Part shown: one piece after another, positions 8,705-18,475 of the stretch
Layout of the letters: every line of letters starts with the position of its first letter
How positions within the stretch are numbered: the first letter of the stretch is position 1
Assembly: GCF_013204885.1 (NCBI RefSeq)
Contig: NZ_JABMKX010000004.1
Span: 372,001 to 436,000, forward strand
Source of the DNA: Paenibacillus tritici
Lineage (GTDB): Bacteria; Bacillota; Bacilli; Paenibacillales; Paenibacillaceae
Direction of reading: 5' to 3'
Length of the DNA stretch: 64,000 nt
Program-made: the position numbers and the translations under genes
Notes under the pieces: model-generated
The model's database searches: none
Seen by the model: only the letters and a program-made list of their open reading frames with translations
Told to the model about the DNA's origin: nothing

Positions 8705-9619
8705 ATGGTGAACATTGTGGATGTAAGGCTGCACGCGTGCGCGTATTCTTTTCATGTGCTGCCCTTCAAAACCTCCTTCACGCCGCCGCCCTTCTTCCTC
8801 TTCAGGCTGCAGGTGGTAGGCAGCTGCCGGGCGCTGGTTAACGGAAGGATGACCCGGATTCAGCCTGGAGATTTGCTGATCTATAAGCCCGGGGAGCCTT
8901 ATCATCTGGTGGTGGAGGAGATGGACGGGAAGATCGAGAGCGGAGATTATTACCTGCTCTGCGAAGGCTCGTGGATTCAGCAGTGGTGGGAATCGCGTCC
9001 CCGTCTGCCGCATCAGCGTATTCACCTGGATGCAGGGATGCTCTCCCTGTGGCAGCAGCTTAGCATGGAGCAGCACCGGATCATCCAGGACAGCCCGGAG
9101 CTGATCCGCCATCTGCTCTGCGCACTATGCCTGTCACTGGACCGTCTGCCGGTAGAATCGTCACCCCTTGAGGATACGCTGAGATCCTCCAATGAGCGGG
9201 TGATGAGGATGCACCGCTACATTAACGAGTATGCGCTGAGTCCGCTGCGGGTGGAGGAGGTTGCGGCTTATGCGGGGCTAAGCGTATCGCGTGCGGTGCA
9301 TCTTTTCAAGGAGCTGTCCGGGTATACCATCATTCAATATACCCAGGAGATCCGGTTGTCGAATGCTCTGGAGCGCATCCGTTATACCGACTTCAGTCTG
9401 GAGAATATTGCGAATGCCTGCGGCTTCGGGACCTATTCCTATTTCCACAAAGTATTCAAGGCCAGATACGGCGTCTCCCCCAAAGAGATCCGCAAGCGGC
9501 CGCTGGAGAACAAGCCGGAAGGGGATTATGTCATTACGGACGGGGACCTGAAATATACCGGACTGTCGGCAGATGCGCTGAAGTTCCATTATCCGCAAGG
9601 GAATCCCCCGCAGCCGTGA
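8705..9619 (+). CDS. AraC-family regulator with cupin-type sensor domain
   Basis: About 304 residues. The N-terminal half looks like an AraC cupin sugar-binding domain (PGDLLIYKPGEPYHL). The C-terminal ~100 residues are a double helix-turn-helix: YALSPLRVEEVAAYAGLSVS, then LENIANACGFGTYSYFHKVF and GVSPKEIRKR. An in-frame ATG 13 codons upstream is possible; neither start has a strong ribosome site. It lies between the divergent Set-like exporter and the GH3 gene downstream on the same strand, so it may activate one or both in response to an oligosaccharide. Confidence 0.9.
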   Translation: MVNIVDVRLHACAYSFHVLPFKTSFTPPPFFLFRLQVVGSCRALVNGRMTRIQPGDLLIYKPGEPYHLVVEEMDGKIESGDYYLLCEGSWIQQWWESRPRLPHQRIHLDAGMLSLWQQLSMEQHRIIQDSPELIRHLLCALCLSLDRLPVESSPLEDTLRSSNERVMRMHRYINEYALSPLRVEEVAAYAGLSVSRAVHLFKELSGYTIIQYTQEIRLSNALERIRYTDFSLENIANACGFGTYSYFHKVFKARYGVSPKEIRKRPLENKPEGDYVITDGDLKYTGLSADALKFHYPQGNPPQP

Positions 9620-9692
9620 ATCTCTAATTATGAACTGATTTTTGGGATAATTATGATGGTGTTGCCGGAAGCGCCGATCTTTTATGATGAGA

Positions 9693-9706
9693 TGAAACCG
9701 TTATCA
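9693..9706 (+). promoter_or_regulatory. cre box (CcpA site) upstream of the GH3 gene
   Basis: TGAAACCGTTATCA matches the classical cre consensus TGWAANCGNTNWCA at all 14 positions and lies 30 bases before the GH3 start. It predicts CcpA-mediated glucose repression of that gene. Confidence 0.65.
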
Positions 9707-9736
9707 TGAAGATTGAAGATTAAAGGAGCGATTGAA

Positions 9737-12559
9737 ATGGATACTGCTACATATCCTTTTAGACAAACTGACGTACCATTGGGTGAACGTATACAGGATT
9801 TGCTCTCCAGGCTGACGCTGGAGGAGAAGGTAAGTCTGATGCCGCAATATCAGGCGGAGATTGAACGGCTTGGCATAGGCGGCTACAAGCATGGGACAGA
9901 AGGGGCGCACGGGATCTCTTGGCTGGGCAAAGCGACCTCTTTCCCGCAGCCAAGCGGCCTGGCCTGCACCTGGAACCCGGAGCTGCTGCAGCGGATCGGC
10001 TCAGCCATCGGGGATGAAGCCAGAGCCTTCTACCGGAAGAATCCGGCCGTCAACGGCCTGACCCTGTGGGCACCGACGGTGGACATGGAGCGGGACCCGC
10101 GCTGGGGAAGAACAGAAGAAGCGTACGGGGAAGACCCGGAGCTGACAGGCCAGCTTAGCACAGCACTGGTCCAAGGTATTCAGGGCGATCATCCGGTGTA
10201 TTTGAAAGCGGTAGCAACCCTTAAGCACTTCCTCGGCAACAACAATGAGATCGACCGGGGGGTGGCGTCCTCCAGTATTGACCCGCGGAATATGCGCGAA
10301 TATTATCTGGAAGCCTTCAAGCCCGCCTTCCAGGAAGGTGGCGCACAATCTATGATGACCGCCTACAATTCAGTGAACGGAGTGCCGGTCATCCTCCATC
10401 CGGCCGTGATGGAGATTGTGAAGGGCGAATGGGAGATGGACGGGTTCATTGTGAGCGATGCCGGAGACCTGTTCGGAATTGTGAAGGACCATAAGTATTA
10501 TGATTCCTTCGCCCGGTCGATGGCCGAGTCGATCAAGAACGGCATTGACAGTGTGACGGAAGAGACCGAAGAGACCATTAAGGTCATTCATGAGGCGCTC
10601 CGTGAAGGACTGCTGACCGAGGAGGATCTGGACCGCGCCCTGTCGAACACCTTCCGCGTCCGCTTCCGGCTCGGGGAGTTCGATCCGGAGGAAGGCAATC
10701 CGTATACGAGTATAGATGACTCTGTCATTCTCAGCAAAGCGCATGGCGAGCTGTCCCTGGAAGCCGCGAAGCAATCTATTGTGCTGCTCAAGAACGATAA
10801 GGCTACCCTCCCGCTGAAGGCCGATTCGTTGTCCAAGGTGGCTGTAATTGGTCCGCTGGGGGATGAAGCGTTCAGGGACTGGTATTCCGGAACAATGCCT
10901 TATGCGGTAACTCCTTATCAGGGGGTAACCAAGAAGCTGGCAGGCAAGCAGGTAACCTTCGAGAGCGGGGATGACCGGATCATCTTAACCTCTGCGGCAG
11001 GCGGTCAGGCTGTAGGCATCACGGGTGAGGACGGCCGGCTGGCGGTGCTGCATGATCAGCCGGAGCGCGGCGAACTGTTCCGCCATACGGCGTGGGGCTG
11101 GACGGCCAATACCCTGGAGTCTACCAGCCGTGGGCAGTATGTTACCCTGAGCGATGCCGGAACACTGACAGCTTCCGCTGATGAGATCTACGGCTGGTAT
11201 GTGAAGGAATCGCTGAATCTGGTCCCGGAGGCAGACGGCGCAGTCAGCTTGCGGACCTGGAACGACCAGCCGCTGTGTATCAGTGCTGAGGACGGAACCA
11301 TTCGCGCGGCTGAAGAAGAAGCATCTGCCGAAGCAGCACTATTCCATAAGAAAATTGTCGTGAACGGCATAGAAGCTGCGGCAGAAGCGGCCCGGGCTGC
11401 TGAGGTTGCAGTCGTCTTCGTCGGCAACCACCCGCTGCTGAACGGGAAGGAAGAGATCGACCGGCCGGACATTGTGCTGCCTGCTGAACAGGAGAACCTG
11501 GTTAAGGCCGTCTATGCCGCTAACCCGAATACGGTGGTAGTCATCGTGGGCAGCTACCCGATCTCCTCCACCTGGATCGACGAGCATATTCCGGCAGTAC
11601 TCTATACCTCCCACAGCGGACAGGAGCTTGGCCATGCGGTGGCAGAAGTCCTGTTCGGCGGGTACAGCCCGTCCGGCAAGCTGAATATGACCTGGTACCG
11701 CAGCGTGGACCAGCTTCCAGAATTCATGGACTATGACATTATCAAAGGCAAAAGAACCTACATGTACTTCGACGGTGAACCGCTGTATCCGTTCGGGCAT
11801 GGTCTGAGCTACGCGCAGGTGGAGTATAAGAAGCTGTCGCTGGCGGCGGAGGAAGTGCAGCAGGACGGCACGATCAGCCTGACCGTAGAGCTTGAGAACA
11901 GCGGCAGTGTAGAGGGGGACGAGGTGGTGCAATGGTATGTGCAATCCTTGTCCACCCGGATCAAGCGTCCGCTTAAGCAGTTGAAGGGCTTTGAGAAGCT
12001 CCGGCTGGCTGCCGGGCAGGCAGAGACAGTCACCTTCACCCTGCCGGTATCCGAGCTCTCCTTCTGGGATGTAAGCCGGGAGCGGTATTGTGTGGAGGAC
12101 GGGGAATACAAGCTCCTCGTAGGCCGTTCTTCAGGCGATATCCGGCTGAGTGCTACCATCCGGGTGCATGGCGAGAATGTTCCGCCGCGTAATCTGTATA
12201 CAGCAGTGAAAGCCGAGAACTACGATGATTACGAAGCGGTATTCCTGGATGAGTGCAAGGCAGGCGGCGCTTCGGTACATCCGGTGAAGGATGGGGCATG
12301 GATTGCCTTCCATAATGTACAGTTCGCCGAGGGCGCAGCAGGTATTGAGCTGCTGGTATCCTCGTCCCAAGGAGGCGGGATTGAGGTCAGAACCGGCGGT
12401 CCGTCCGGCAAGCTGGCAGCTACGCTTGCGGTTCCGGCAGGCGAAGCCCAGAGCTGGCATAGCCAGTCCGCCCTGGCAGGCGTGGATGCCGGAACCGCCG
12501 ATGTGTATCTTGTATTTAAGGGTGAGGTTCTGCTCAGCCGCGTTCTTTTTACGGTGTAG
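9737..12559 (+). CDS. GH3 beta-glycosidase with inserted domain and CBM6-like tail
   Basis: A 940-residue glycoside hydrolase. The GH3 N-terminal barrel carries HGTEGAHGISW, the substrate motif KHFLGNN and the nucleophile Asp241 in FIVSDAGDL. The C-terminal sandwich has VVFVGNHP and a GHGLSYA motif, followed by a fibronectin-III-like segment. About residues 425-520 form an extra beta-rich insertion where many GH3 enzymes carry PA14. The last ~120 residues (from AENYDDYEA) resemble a CBM6 carbohydrate-binding module. No signal peptide is seen, so it is probably cytoplasmic and acts on imported oligosaccharides. AAAGGAG fixes the start. Specificity (glucoside or xyloside) is unresolved. Confidence 0.92.
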   Translation: MDTATYPFRQTDVPLGERIQDLLSRLTLEEKVSLMPQYQAEIERLGIGGYKHGTEGAHGISWLGKATSFPQPSGLACTWNPELLQRIGSAIGDEARAFYRKNPAVNGLTLWAPTVDMERDPRWGRTEEAYGEDPELTGQLSTALVQGIQGDHPVYLKAVATLKHFLGNNNEIDRGVASSSIDPRNMREYYLEAFKPAFQEGGAQSMMTAYNSVNGVPVILHPAVMEIVKGEWEMDGFIVSDAGDLFGIVKDHKYYDSFARSMAESIKNGIDSVTEETEETIKVIHEALREGLLTEEDLDRALSNTFRVRFRLGEFDPEEGNPYTSIDDSVILSKAHGELSLEAAKQSIVLLKNDKATLPLKADSLSKVAVIGPLGDEAFRDWYSGTMPYAVTPYQGVTKKLAGKQVTFESGDDRIILTSAAGGQAVGITGEDGRLAVLHDQPERGELFRHTAWGWTANTLESTSRGQYVTLSDAGTLTASADEIYGWYVKESLNLVPEADGAVSLRTWNDQPLCISAEDGTIRAAEEEASAEAALFHKKIVVNGIEAAAEAARAAEVAVVFVGNHPLLNGKEEIDRPDIVLPAEQENLVKAVYAANPNTVVVIVGSYPISSTWIDEHIPAVLYTSHSGQELGHAVAEVLFGGYSPSGKLNMTWYRSVDQLPEFMDYDIIKGKRTYMYFDGEPLYPFGHGLSYAQVEYKKLSLAAEEVQQDGTISLTVELENSGSVEGDEVVQWYVQSLSTRIKRPLKQLKGFEKLRLAAGQAETVTFTLPVSELSFWDVSRERYCVEDGEYKLLVGRSSGDIRLSATIRVHGENVPPRNLYTAVKAENYDDYEAVFLDECKAGGASVHPVKDGAWIAFHNVQFAEGAAGIELLVSSSQGGGIEVRTGGPSGKLAATLAVPAGEAQSWHSQSALAGVDAGTADVYLVFKGEVLLSRVLFTV

Positions 12560-12724
12560 AAGGTTCCAAAAGTATAATTGGTAGGGAACACAACTTGAAG
12601 CTTCGTCGTCACCGGGTGTACATTTGGACTTCCGGAATGAAAAAAATCTGGAGACCACAGAGATTGGAACACCGGTCCGTTCGCGCAGCGTCCATCCAAG
12701 TGCTCACGTTGATCCCTCCAAAAT

Positions 12725-12772
12725 AAAAAGCAGTCCCAAGTAGTCATTTCATGGCTTTTGGGACTGCTTTTT
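12725..12772 (+). terminator. Intrinsic terminator after GH3
   Basis: The stem AAAGCAGTCCCAA pairs with TTGGGACTGCTTT around an 18-base loop and ends in a run of T. It can work in both directions. The ~165 bases between the GH3 stop and this hairpin show nothing else. Confidence 0.85.
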
Positions 12773-12798
12773 TGTTATTTTTGTCAGGTGCCGGAGAT

Positions 12799-12985
12799 AG
12801 TTGGATTTACTCCACTTGCTGATAAAGGAATGAACGCTGCTAAGACAAGAGTTGGAAAAACAGCATTTAATTTCTCACAATTCACCCTCAGAAGCCCAAA
12901 TGACTGATTTTAGATGCTGTTTTTCCACTTGCTTCTATCAATCCCTCAGAAACAGACAAAATAAGATACCTTTTTCCACCTGCTT
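12799..12985 (+). repeat. Dispersed 187-bp repeat, copy A
   Basis: First of three copies of a dispersed non-coding element (others at 25447-25633 and, inverted, 43179-43364). It begins AGTTGGATTTACTCCACTTG and ends AAGATACCTTTTTCCACCTG. Internally, TTGGAAAAACAGCAT and ATGCTGTTTTTCCAC form long complementary arms, so RNA or single-stranded DNA could fold into a hairpin of about 90 bases. There is no open frame and no transposase. It sits between the GH3 terminator and the 3' end of an AraC gene. Confidence 0.85.
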
Positions 12986-13003
12986 GCTGCATGATCGACC
13001 GAA

Positions 13004-13915
13004 TCAATACGACCGCGTGGACGAAGCCCCGCCAGACAACCCTTGCGCCTTGCGGAACGCAGACGGAGACATGCCGCTCTGCTTATTGAAGATGCGGTTG
13101 AACTGGGAGAAGCTGTTGAATCCGCATTGTCCGGCAATGTCGGAGATCTTCTGACGGGTATGCAGCAGCAGTTGCTGGGCTTTGCGGACGCGCGTCATCT
13201 GGATGTATTCCGTCAGAGTGAAGCCGGTAACGGTTTTGAACTGATGGGACAGGTAATAAGGGCTGATATAGAATTCCTTGGAGATAGAATCCAGGGACAG
13301 CTCGCTGCTGTAATGGCTGTGGATGCGGGCGGTGATCGAATAGATTTTTTGCATCATCGCGTTCCCGATCTCCTCCAGCACATAAGCGTTCTGGCCGGAC
13401 TGCTGGAATAAACTGCACAGAAATTGCTGGAACAGGCTGTGGATCAGCACCGGATTCAGCGGCGAAGTATTGTGGGACAAGGTAAAAATGGCATTCAGCG
13501 GCTCGAACACGGCACTGCGCGGACCGCCCGTGAACCGGTAGATCGGAACCTCCGCGGCGAACGGTTGCAGCATGGTATGGTAAGCGGCCTCAAGTCCGGG
13601 GGTATTCCCGGGCATGTTGAAGTTGATGATCAGCCGCTTATGCGGCGGCCCTGCGGGATACTGGGTCATATGCAGCCGGTACGGGGCGAGCAGAACAATA
13701 TCATATTGCTGCAGGGCATGAATATTACCCTCAATAATATGTGTGGCGCTGGAATCGAGCAGAATATGGATTTCATAAAAGTCATGATCATGCTGAAACT
13801 CCATATTAATGTCGTGGGACCGCTGATCGTAGTCAAAATAATAAAACAGCGGATCAGCCGGAGTATTGATACGTACGCTATACCCTTGCTCATACAACAG
13901 GTCGCTTTCAAGCAT
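13004..13915 (-). CDS. AraC-family regulator
   Basis: 303 residues. An N-terminal cupin-type sensor domain includes HDHDFYEIHILL and a PYRLH stretch. The C-terminal double helix-turn-helix has LDSISKEFYISPYYLSHQFK, then ISDIAGQCGFNSFSQFNRIF and GMSPSAFRK. GGAGAGAGG precedes the chosen ATG; a longer reading adds 11 residues. The gene is divergent from the GH38/GH105 operon and is the obvious candidate for its sugar-responsive activator (inference from position). Confidence 0.92.
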   Translation of the reverse strand: MLESDLLYEQGYSVRINTPADPLFYYFDYDQRSHDINMEFQHDHDFYEIHILLDSSATHIIEGNIHALQQYDIVLLAPYRLHMTQYPAGPPHKRLIINFNMPGNTPGLEAAYHTMLQPFAAEVPIYRFTGGPRSAVFEPLNAIFTLSHNTSPLNPVLIHSLFQQFLCSLFQQSGQNAYVLEEIGNAMMQKIYSITARIHSHYSSELSLDSISKEFYISPYYLSHQFKTVTGFTLTEYIQMTRVRKAQQLLLHTRQKISDIAGQCGFNSFSQFNRIFNKQSGMSPSAFRKAQGLSGGASSTRSY

Positions 13916-14046
13916 AACCTCTCTCCTCACCACTTGCAGATTACCCATATATTATAGGCCCGAAAAAGCAAATAATGCAATGTTTAGGACGGAATATAGC
14001 AAAAGTAAGGTAGTTTTTGAACCAGAGGGTTTGTTATAGTGATGAT

Positions 14047-14063
14047 ATGAAAGCGGATACAAG
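14047..14063 (+). promoter_or_regulatory. cre-like box upstream of GH38
   Basis: ATGAAAGCGGATACAAG fits the extended cre pattern WTGNAARCGNWWWCAWW at 16 of 17 positions. It lies just before the ribosome site of the GH38 gene and just downstream of a TATAGT hexamer at 14035. CcpA bound here would block transcription. Confidence 0.55.
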
Positions 14064-14073
14064 GAGTGATGAG

Positions 14074-17000
14074 ATGTTATTCACAGAAGAAAAGCTGATA
14101 AAACGCCAGGCCGAAGTGGAAAAGCATAGATATCTTAAGGTTCTGGAGCTTACAGAGTTTGCGTTCGCAGAGGATGAGGAAGGGGCTAACGGCGTATACC
14201 CGGAATCGGTGTCCTTTGATGGCATCATCAGACTTCAGGAGCATTGGCGCGGACGGGACCGTTATGTCTGGCTGCGTACAGTGATCGTAATGCCCGAGAG
14301 TCAGGCGGGCTTCAGACTCGCCGGCAGATTTGATTTTGGCAAAACAGGGGACTTCAATAACTCCGGCTTCGAATCGCTGCTGTTCGTGAACGGCTCGCCT
14401 TACCAGGGCGTAGATAATAACCATAGAGAGGTGATCTTCGGCGATGAATGGGGCGGGCAGACGGTAGAGCTGGCGTTCCGGCTGTGGTCGGGGCTCGAAG
14501 GCGGCGGGCGTCCCAGAATTCAGGATCACCGGATCAGCGAAGCCTTCATCGGCTATTCGGACGAGAGAATTGATGATCTGTTCTATATGTCGAAGGCCGC
14601 GCTGGATACCTTCCGTTATCTGGGCAGAGACCAGCCGGAGAAGCAGTGGCTGCTTAGAGCGCTGAACGACGCCTTCCGCCTGATTGACTGGTCGGAGCCC
14701 GGCTCGCCGGAGCATATCACCTCGCTGTACGAGGCAGGCTCCAGTCTGAATCAGGCGGTAGAGGGGATGCCGCAGACTTTTGACGTAACGCTTACGGCTG
14801 TAGGCCATACCCACATTGATGTTGCGTGGCTGTGGCGGCTTAAAGCTACCCGTGAGAAGACCGCCCGCTCCTTCTCCACCGTCCTGCGGCTGATGGAGGA
14901 ATTCCCGGAGTACCAGTTCCTGCAGACACAGCCGCAGCTATACGCGTACCTGGAGCAGGATTATCCCGAGCTGTTCGGGCGGATCTCGGAGAAGGTGAAG
15001 GAAGGACGCTGGGAGGCGGAAGGTGCCATGTGGCTGGAGGCCGATTGTAACATCCCGTCCGGGGAGTCGCTGGTCCGCCAGATTATGACGGGCAAACACT
15101 ATCTTCGTGAACAATTCGGAGTTGAGAGCAAATACCTCTGGCTGCCGGATGTATTCGGGTATAGCTGGGCGCTGCCGCAGATTCTCCGCAAATCGGGGAT
15201 TGATACCTTCATGACCACCAAAATCAGCTGGAACCAGTTCAACCGGATGCCGCATGACACCTTCTGGTGGCGGGGAATGGACGGCTCGGAGGTGCTCACG
15301 CATTTCATTACCACCTCAGAGAAGGACGGGGCTGAATACACATATAACGGACGGATGACAGCGGCGCTGCTGCGCGGGATCTGGAATTCCTATCAGGACA
15401 AGGAGATCAATGATCACCTGATGTTTGCCTACGGCTGGGGCGACGGGGGCGGAGGACCCACACGGGAGATGCTGGAGCTTCGCCGGCGCTTCGACAAGCT
15501 TCCGGGTATCCCGAAGATTGAAATGGGCAGTGCCGGGGACTATTTCACCGGACTGCATGAACGCATCGGTAAGGCAGAGGCATTCGTGCACACCTGGAAC
15601 GGCGAGCTGTATTTCGAATGCCACAGGGGAACGTATACCTCGCAAGCCCGCAACAAGAAGTACAACCGCCGCCTGGAGCTGCTGCTGCGTGATGCGGAGT
15701 GGCTGTATACGCTGACCGGGGTAAGACGGGGGAATCTGGAATCGGTATATCCTGCGGCTGAACTGGGCGGGATCTGGGAGATTCTGCTGCGCAATCAGTT
15801 CCACGACATCATCCCCGGTTCGTCCATCCAGGAGGTCTACGAGGACAGCGACCTTGAATATGCGGAAGGAGAGGCACGTTCACTCGCGCTGATTAACAGC
15901 GCAGCTGAAGGAGAGACTGGCAGCCGGATCACCCTGCTGAACAGCTCGAACTGGAACCGTCCGCGGGTTGCGCTGATTCCCGCAGAGACCGCAGACGGCG
16001 CACAGGTTCATGATGCGGACGGGAACCGGCTGATGCAGCAGCAGACGGCAGACGGCGGAGTGCTGGTGTATGTTCCATCGGTGCCTGCACTTGGCACGGC
16101 AGTCCTCCAGATAGCACCCGGACAGGCTGAGGAGGCATCCCGGGAGGAACAGGTTCAGCCGCTTGCAGCCGTATCCGGCAACACGCTGACAACACCGCTT
16201 GTGAAGGTCGTGTGGAATGAGCAGGGCCAGTTCACTTCGATGCTTGACCGGCAGAGCGGCCGTGAGCTGCTGGCTCCGGGGCAGCGCGGCAATGTGCTTC
16301 AGGTGTTCGAGGATAAGCCGCTGGACTTTGAGGCGTGGGATATTGATATTTTCTACCAGGAAAAGATGACGGAGATCTCACAGCTGTCCGGCTGCGAGCT
16401 GACCGAGAACGGTCCGCTGCGGGCCGTGCTGCGTATGAGCTGGACCTATCACCGCACAGCGGTAACCCAGGACATCCTCTTTTACCGGGATACCGCCCGG
16501 ATTGATTTCCGCACAGAGCTGGACTGGCACGGACATAACCAATTGCTGAAGGTGGCCTTCCCGGTGGATATTCATGCGTTGGAAGCTACCTATGATATTC
16601 AGTTCGGCAATGTGAAGCGCCCGACTCACTGGAATACGAGCTGGGATGTAGCCCGCTTTGAGACGGTAGGCCACCAGTGGGCGGATATCAGCGAGAAGGG
16701 GTATGGCATAGCGCTGCTGAATGACTGCAAATATGGCTACGACATCAAGGATAGTGTACTTCGGCTGACACTGCTGAAGTCGGCTGTTCATCCCGATCCC
16801 GAGCAGGATCAGGGGCATCATGCCTTTACGTATGCCCTTTATCCGCATACTGGCGATTTTGTGGAAGGCGGGGTAGTCCAGGAGGCGTGGGAGCTGAATA
16901 ATCCGCTGCGCACCGTGGCAGGAGAGCTGGCAGGAGCACCGCTGCTTGATATCGCAGGCGCACATGTGATGGTGGATGCCATCAAGCGCTCGGAAGACGG

Positions 17001-17205
17001 CAACGATGTGGTGCTGCGGCTGCATGAATATGCCGGTTCCCGGACGCAGATCACGGTGGAGAGCGCATATTCTATTGCCTCCTGGCAGGAATGCAATCTG
17101 ATGGAGGAGCCGCTCGGAGCCTGGCAGGAAGCAGAGCTGTCCTTCCAGATTAAGCCTTATGAGATCCGGACATTCAGAATGAAGCTGCGCGGGGCGCAAG
17201 CATGA
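14074..17205 (+). CDS. GH38 alpha-mannosidase
   Basis: A 1043-residue family 38 glycosidase that would release alpha-mannose from oligosaccharides or glycans in the cytoplasm (no signal peptide). The zinc site is visible as His245 and Asp249 within GHTHIDVAWLW, and the nucleophile is Asp359 in LWLPDVFGYS. The central helical domain contains NQFHDIIPGSS, another GH38 signature, and the C-terminal half is the usual beta-sandwich region. The ATG giving MLFTEEKLIK is preferred because AAGGAG lies 8 bases upstream. The stop overlaps the GH105 start (ATGA), so the two genes are coupled. Confidence 0.95.
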   Translation: MLFTEEKLIKRQAEVEKHRYLKVLELTEFAFAEDEEGANGVYPESVSFDGIIRLQEHWRGRDRYVWLRTVIVMPESQAGFRLAGRFDFGKTGDFNNSGFESLLFVNGSPYQGVDNNHREVIFGDEWGGQTVELAFRLWSGLEGGGRPRIQDHRISEAFIGYSDERIDDLFYMSKAALDTFRYLGRDQPEKQWLLRALNDAFRLIDWSEPGSPEHITSLYEAGSSLNQAVEGMPQTFDVTLTAVGHTHIDVAWLWRLKATREKTARSFSTVLRLMEEFPEYQFLQTQPQLYAYLEQDYPELFGRISEKVKEGRWEAEGAMWLEADCNIPSGESLVRQIMTGKHYLREQFGVESKYLWLPDVFGYSWALPQILRKSGIDTFMTTKISWNQFNRMPHDTFWWRGMDGSEVLTHFITTSEKDGAEYTYNGRMTAALLRGIWNSYQDKEINDHLMFAYGWGDGGGGPTREMLELRRRFDKLPGIPKIEMGSAGDYFTGLHERIGKAEAFVHTWNGELYFECHRGTYTSQARNKKYNRRLELLLRDAEWLYTLTGVRRGNLESVYPAAELGGIWEILLRNQFHDIIPGSSIQEVYEDSDLEYAEGEARSLALINSAAEGETGSRITLLNSSNWNRPRVALIPAETADGAQVHDADGNRLMQQQTADGGVLVYVPSVPALGTAVLQIAPGQAEEASREEQVQPLAAVSGNTLTTPLVKVVWNEQGQFTSMLDRQSGRELLAPGQRGNVLQVFEDKPLDFEAWDIDIFYQEKMTEISQLSGCELTENGPLRAVLRMSWTYHRTAVTQDILFYRDTARIDFRTELDWHGHNQLLKVAFPVDIHALEATYDIQFGNVKRPTHWNTSWDVARFETVGHQWADISEKGYGIALLNDCKYGYDIKDSVLRLTLLKSAVHPDPEQDQGHHAFTYALYPHTGDFVEGGVVQEAWELNNPLRTVAGELAGAPLLDIAGAHVMVDAIKRSEDGNDVVLRLHEYAGSRTQITVESAYSIASWQECNLMEEPLGAWQEAELSFQIKPYEIRTFRMKLRGAQA

Positions 17206-18362
17206 GAGGGGAGCATGGCGGCATGGAAGCAGGAGAGAACCTGAAGGTGTATGGAAGCACTATTAATAAAGAGGAGCTGCTCCGTAAGCTGGACCTGGTT
17301 ACAGATAAGCTGATGAAGCTGAGCCGGCCGGACAACGAGACGGAATTGCAGAAGCAGGTAGAGGGGGCGGGACGGCATCGTTATTTTGCCCGCGACTTCG
17401 GGATGGAGGAATGGGATTGGCCGCAGGGCGTAGGGCTGTATGGTCTGCAAAAGCTGGACCGCCACTTCGGGGACGGCCGTTATGAGGCCTACACCAAGCC
17501 GTGGATGGCCCGGCAGCTGGAGAAAGGCCTGCCCAGCCGGAACATCAATACGACCGCTCCGCTCTTGTCGCTGATGGAACTGGAGGAGGCCGGGGAGCTG
17601 AGCCTCGTATGGATGGATTGGCTGATGCATGGCCTGCCCAGGACACTGGAGCAAGGGTATCAGCATGTCACCACAGGTGCGGAGAAGCATGAAGTCTCAC
17701 TCCATGAGAATGAGCTCTGGATTGATACGCTGTTCATGGCCATTCTGTTCACGGCCAAAATGGGAGTGAAGCATGATAACCCGCAGTGGCGGGAAGCCTC
17801 ACTGCATCAATTGCTGCTGCACATTAAATATCTGTATGACAAAAAAACCGGCCTGTTCTTCCACGGCTGGCACTGTGAGCAGCGGCATAATTTCAGCGAA
17901 GCCTTCTGGTGCCGCGGCAATAGCTGGTTCACACTCGGCCTGCCGGAATATCTGGAGCTGATGCGCCCGTATCTGTCAGAGGGAATCTTCACATATCTCC
18001 AGCAGATCATGCAGGCCCAGGCGGAAGCTTTACTGGCTTGCCAGAGCGGGGATGGACTGTGGCATACGCTGCTGGATGACCCGGACAGTTATACCGAGAC
18101 GTCCGGCTCGGCCGCCATTGCCGCCGGTATTCTGAACGGTGTACGCACCGGAATGCTGCCGGAGGCGTACGCGGAACCGGCGCTGAGAGCGATCCAGGCT
18201 GTGCTGGATCAGGTTGATGGCGAAGGCACCGTGCTTGGCGTATCGAGCGGTACTCCGATCGGTGCAGCCAAGGAGGATTACAAAGCGATTGTCATTGCCC
18301 CTATGGCCTACGGCCAGGCGATGGCGCTGGTTGCACTGGGTGAGGCTCTGCATTACTGCTGA
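17202..18362 (+). CDS. GH88/GH105-family unsaturated glucuronyl hydrolase-like enzyme
   Basis: A 386-residue (alpha/alpha)6-toroid protein resembling YteR. The motif WDWPQGVGLYGL near residue 75, WIDTLFMAILF (Asp175, likely catalytic), FHGWH and RGNSWFTLGLPEYL are all typical of this clan. Family members hydrate the unsaturated uronic residue left by polysaccharide lyases. It overlaps the GH38 gene by 4 bases. Pairing with an alpha-mannosidase suggests a mixed glycan substrate; the exact linkage is unknown. An alternative ATG lies seven codons downstream. Confidence 0.88.
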   Translation: MRGEHGGMEAGENLKVYGSTINKEELLRKLDLVTDKLMKLSRPDNETELQKQVEGAGRHRYFARDFGMEEWDWPQGVGLYGLQKLDRHFGDGRYEAYTKPWMARQLEKGLPSRNINTTAPLLSLMELEEAGELSLVWMDWLMHGLPRTLEQGYQHVTTGAEKHEVSLHENELWIDTLFMAILFTAKMGVKHDNPQWREASLHQLLLHIKYLYDKKTGLFFHGWHCEQRHNFSEAFWCRGNSWFTLGLPEYLELMRPYLSEGIFTYLQQIMQAQAEALLACQSGDGLWHTLLDDPDSYTETSGSAAIAAGILNGVRTGMLPEAYAEPALRAIQAVLDQVDGEGTVLGVSSGTPIGAAKEDYKAIVIAPMAYGQAMALVALGEALHYC

Positions 18363-18421
18363 CGCGAAGGCGGATTTGCAGAACAGGCGGAGCGCAAGTG
18401 AAAGGAGTCTGCGAATGGTAT

Positions 18422-18468
18422 AAGCGGCAGCTAAGGACGGGAGAATCGTCTTCGGCTGCCGCTTTTTT
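18422..18468 (+). terminator. Intrinsic terminator of the GH38-GH105 operon
   Basis: The stem AAGCGGCAGC pairs with GCTGCCGCTT. Inner pairing (AAGGACG with CGTCTT) extends it, and TTTTTT follows. Confidence 0.88.
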
Positions 18469-18475
18469 GCAGAGG

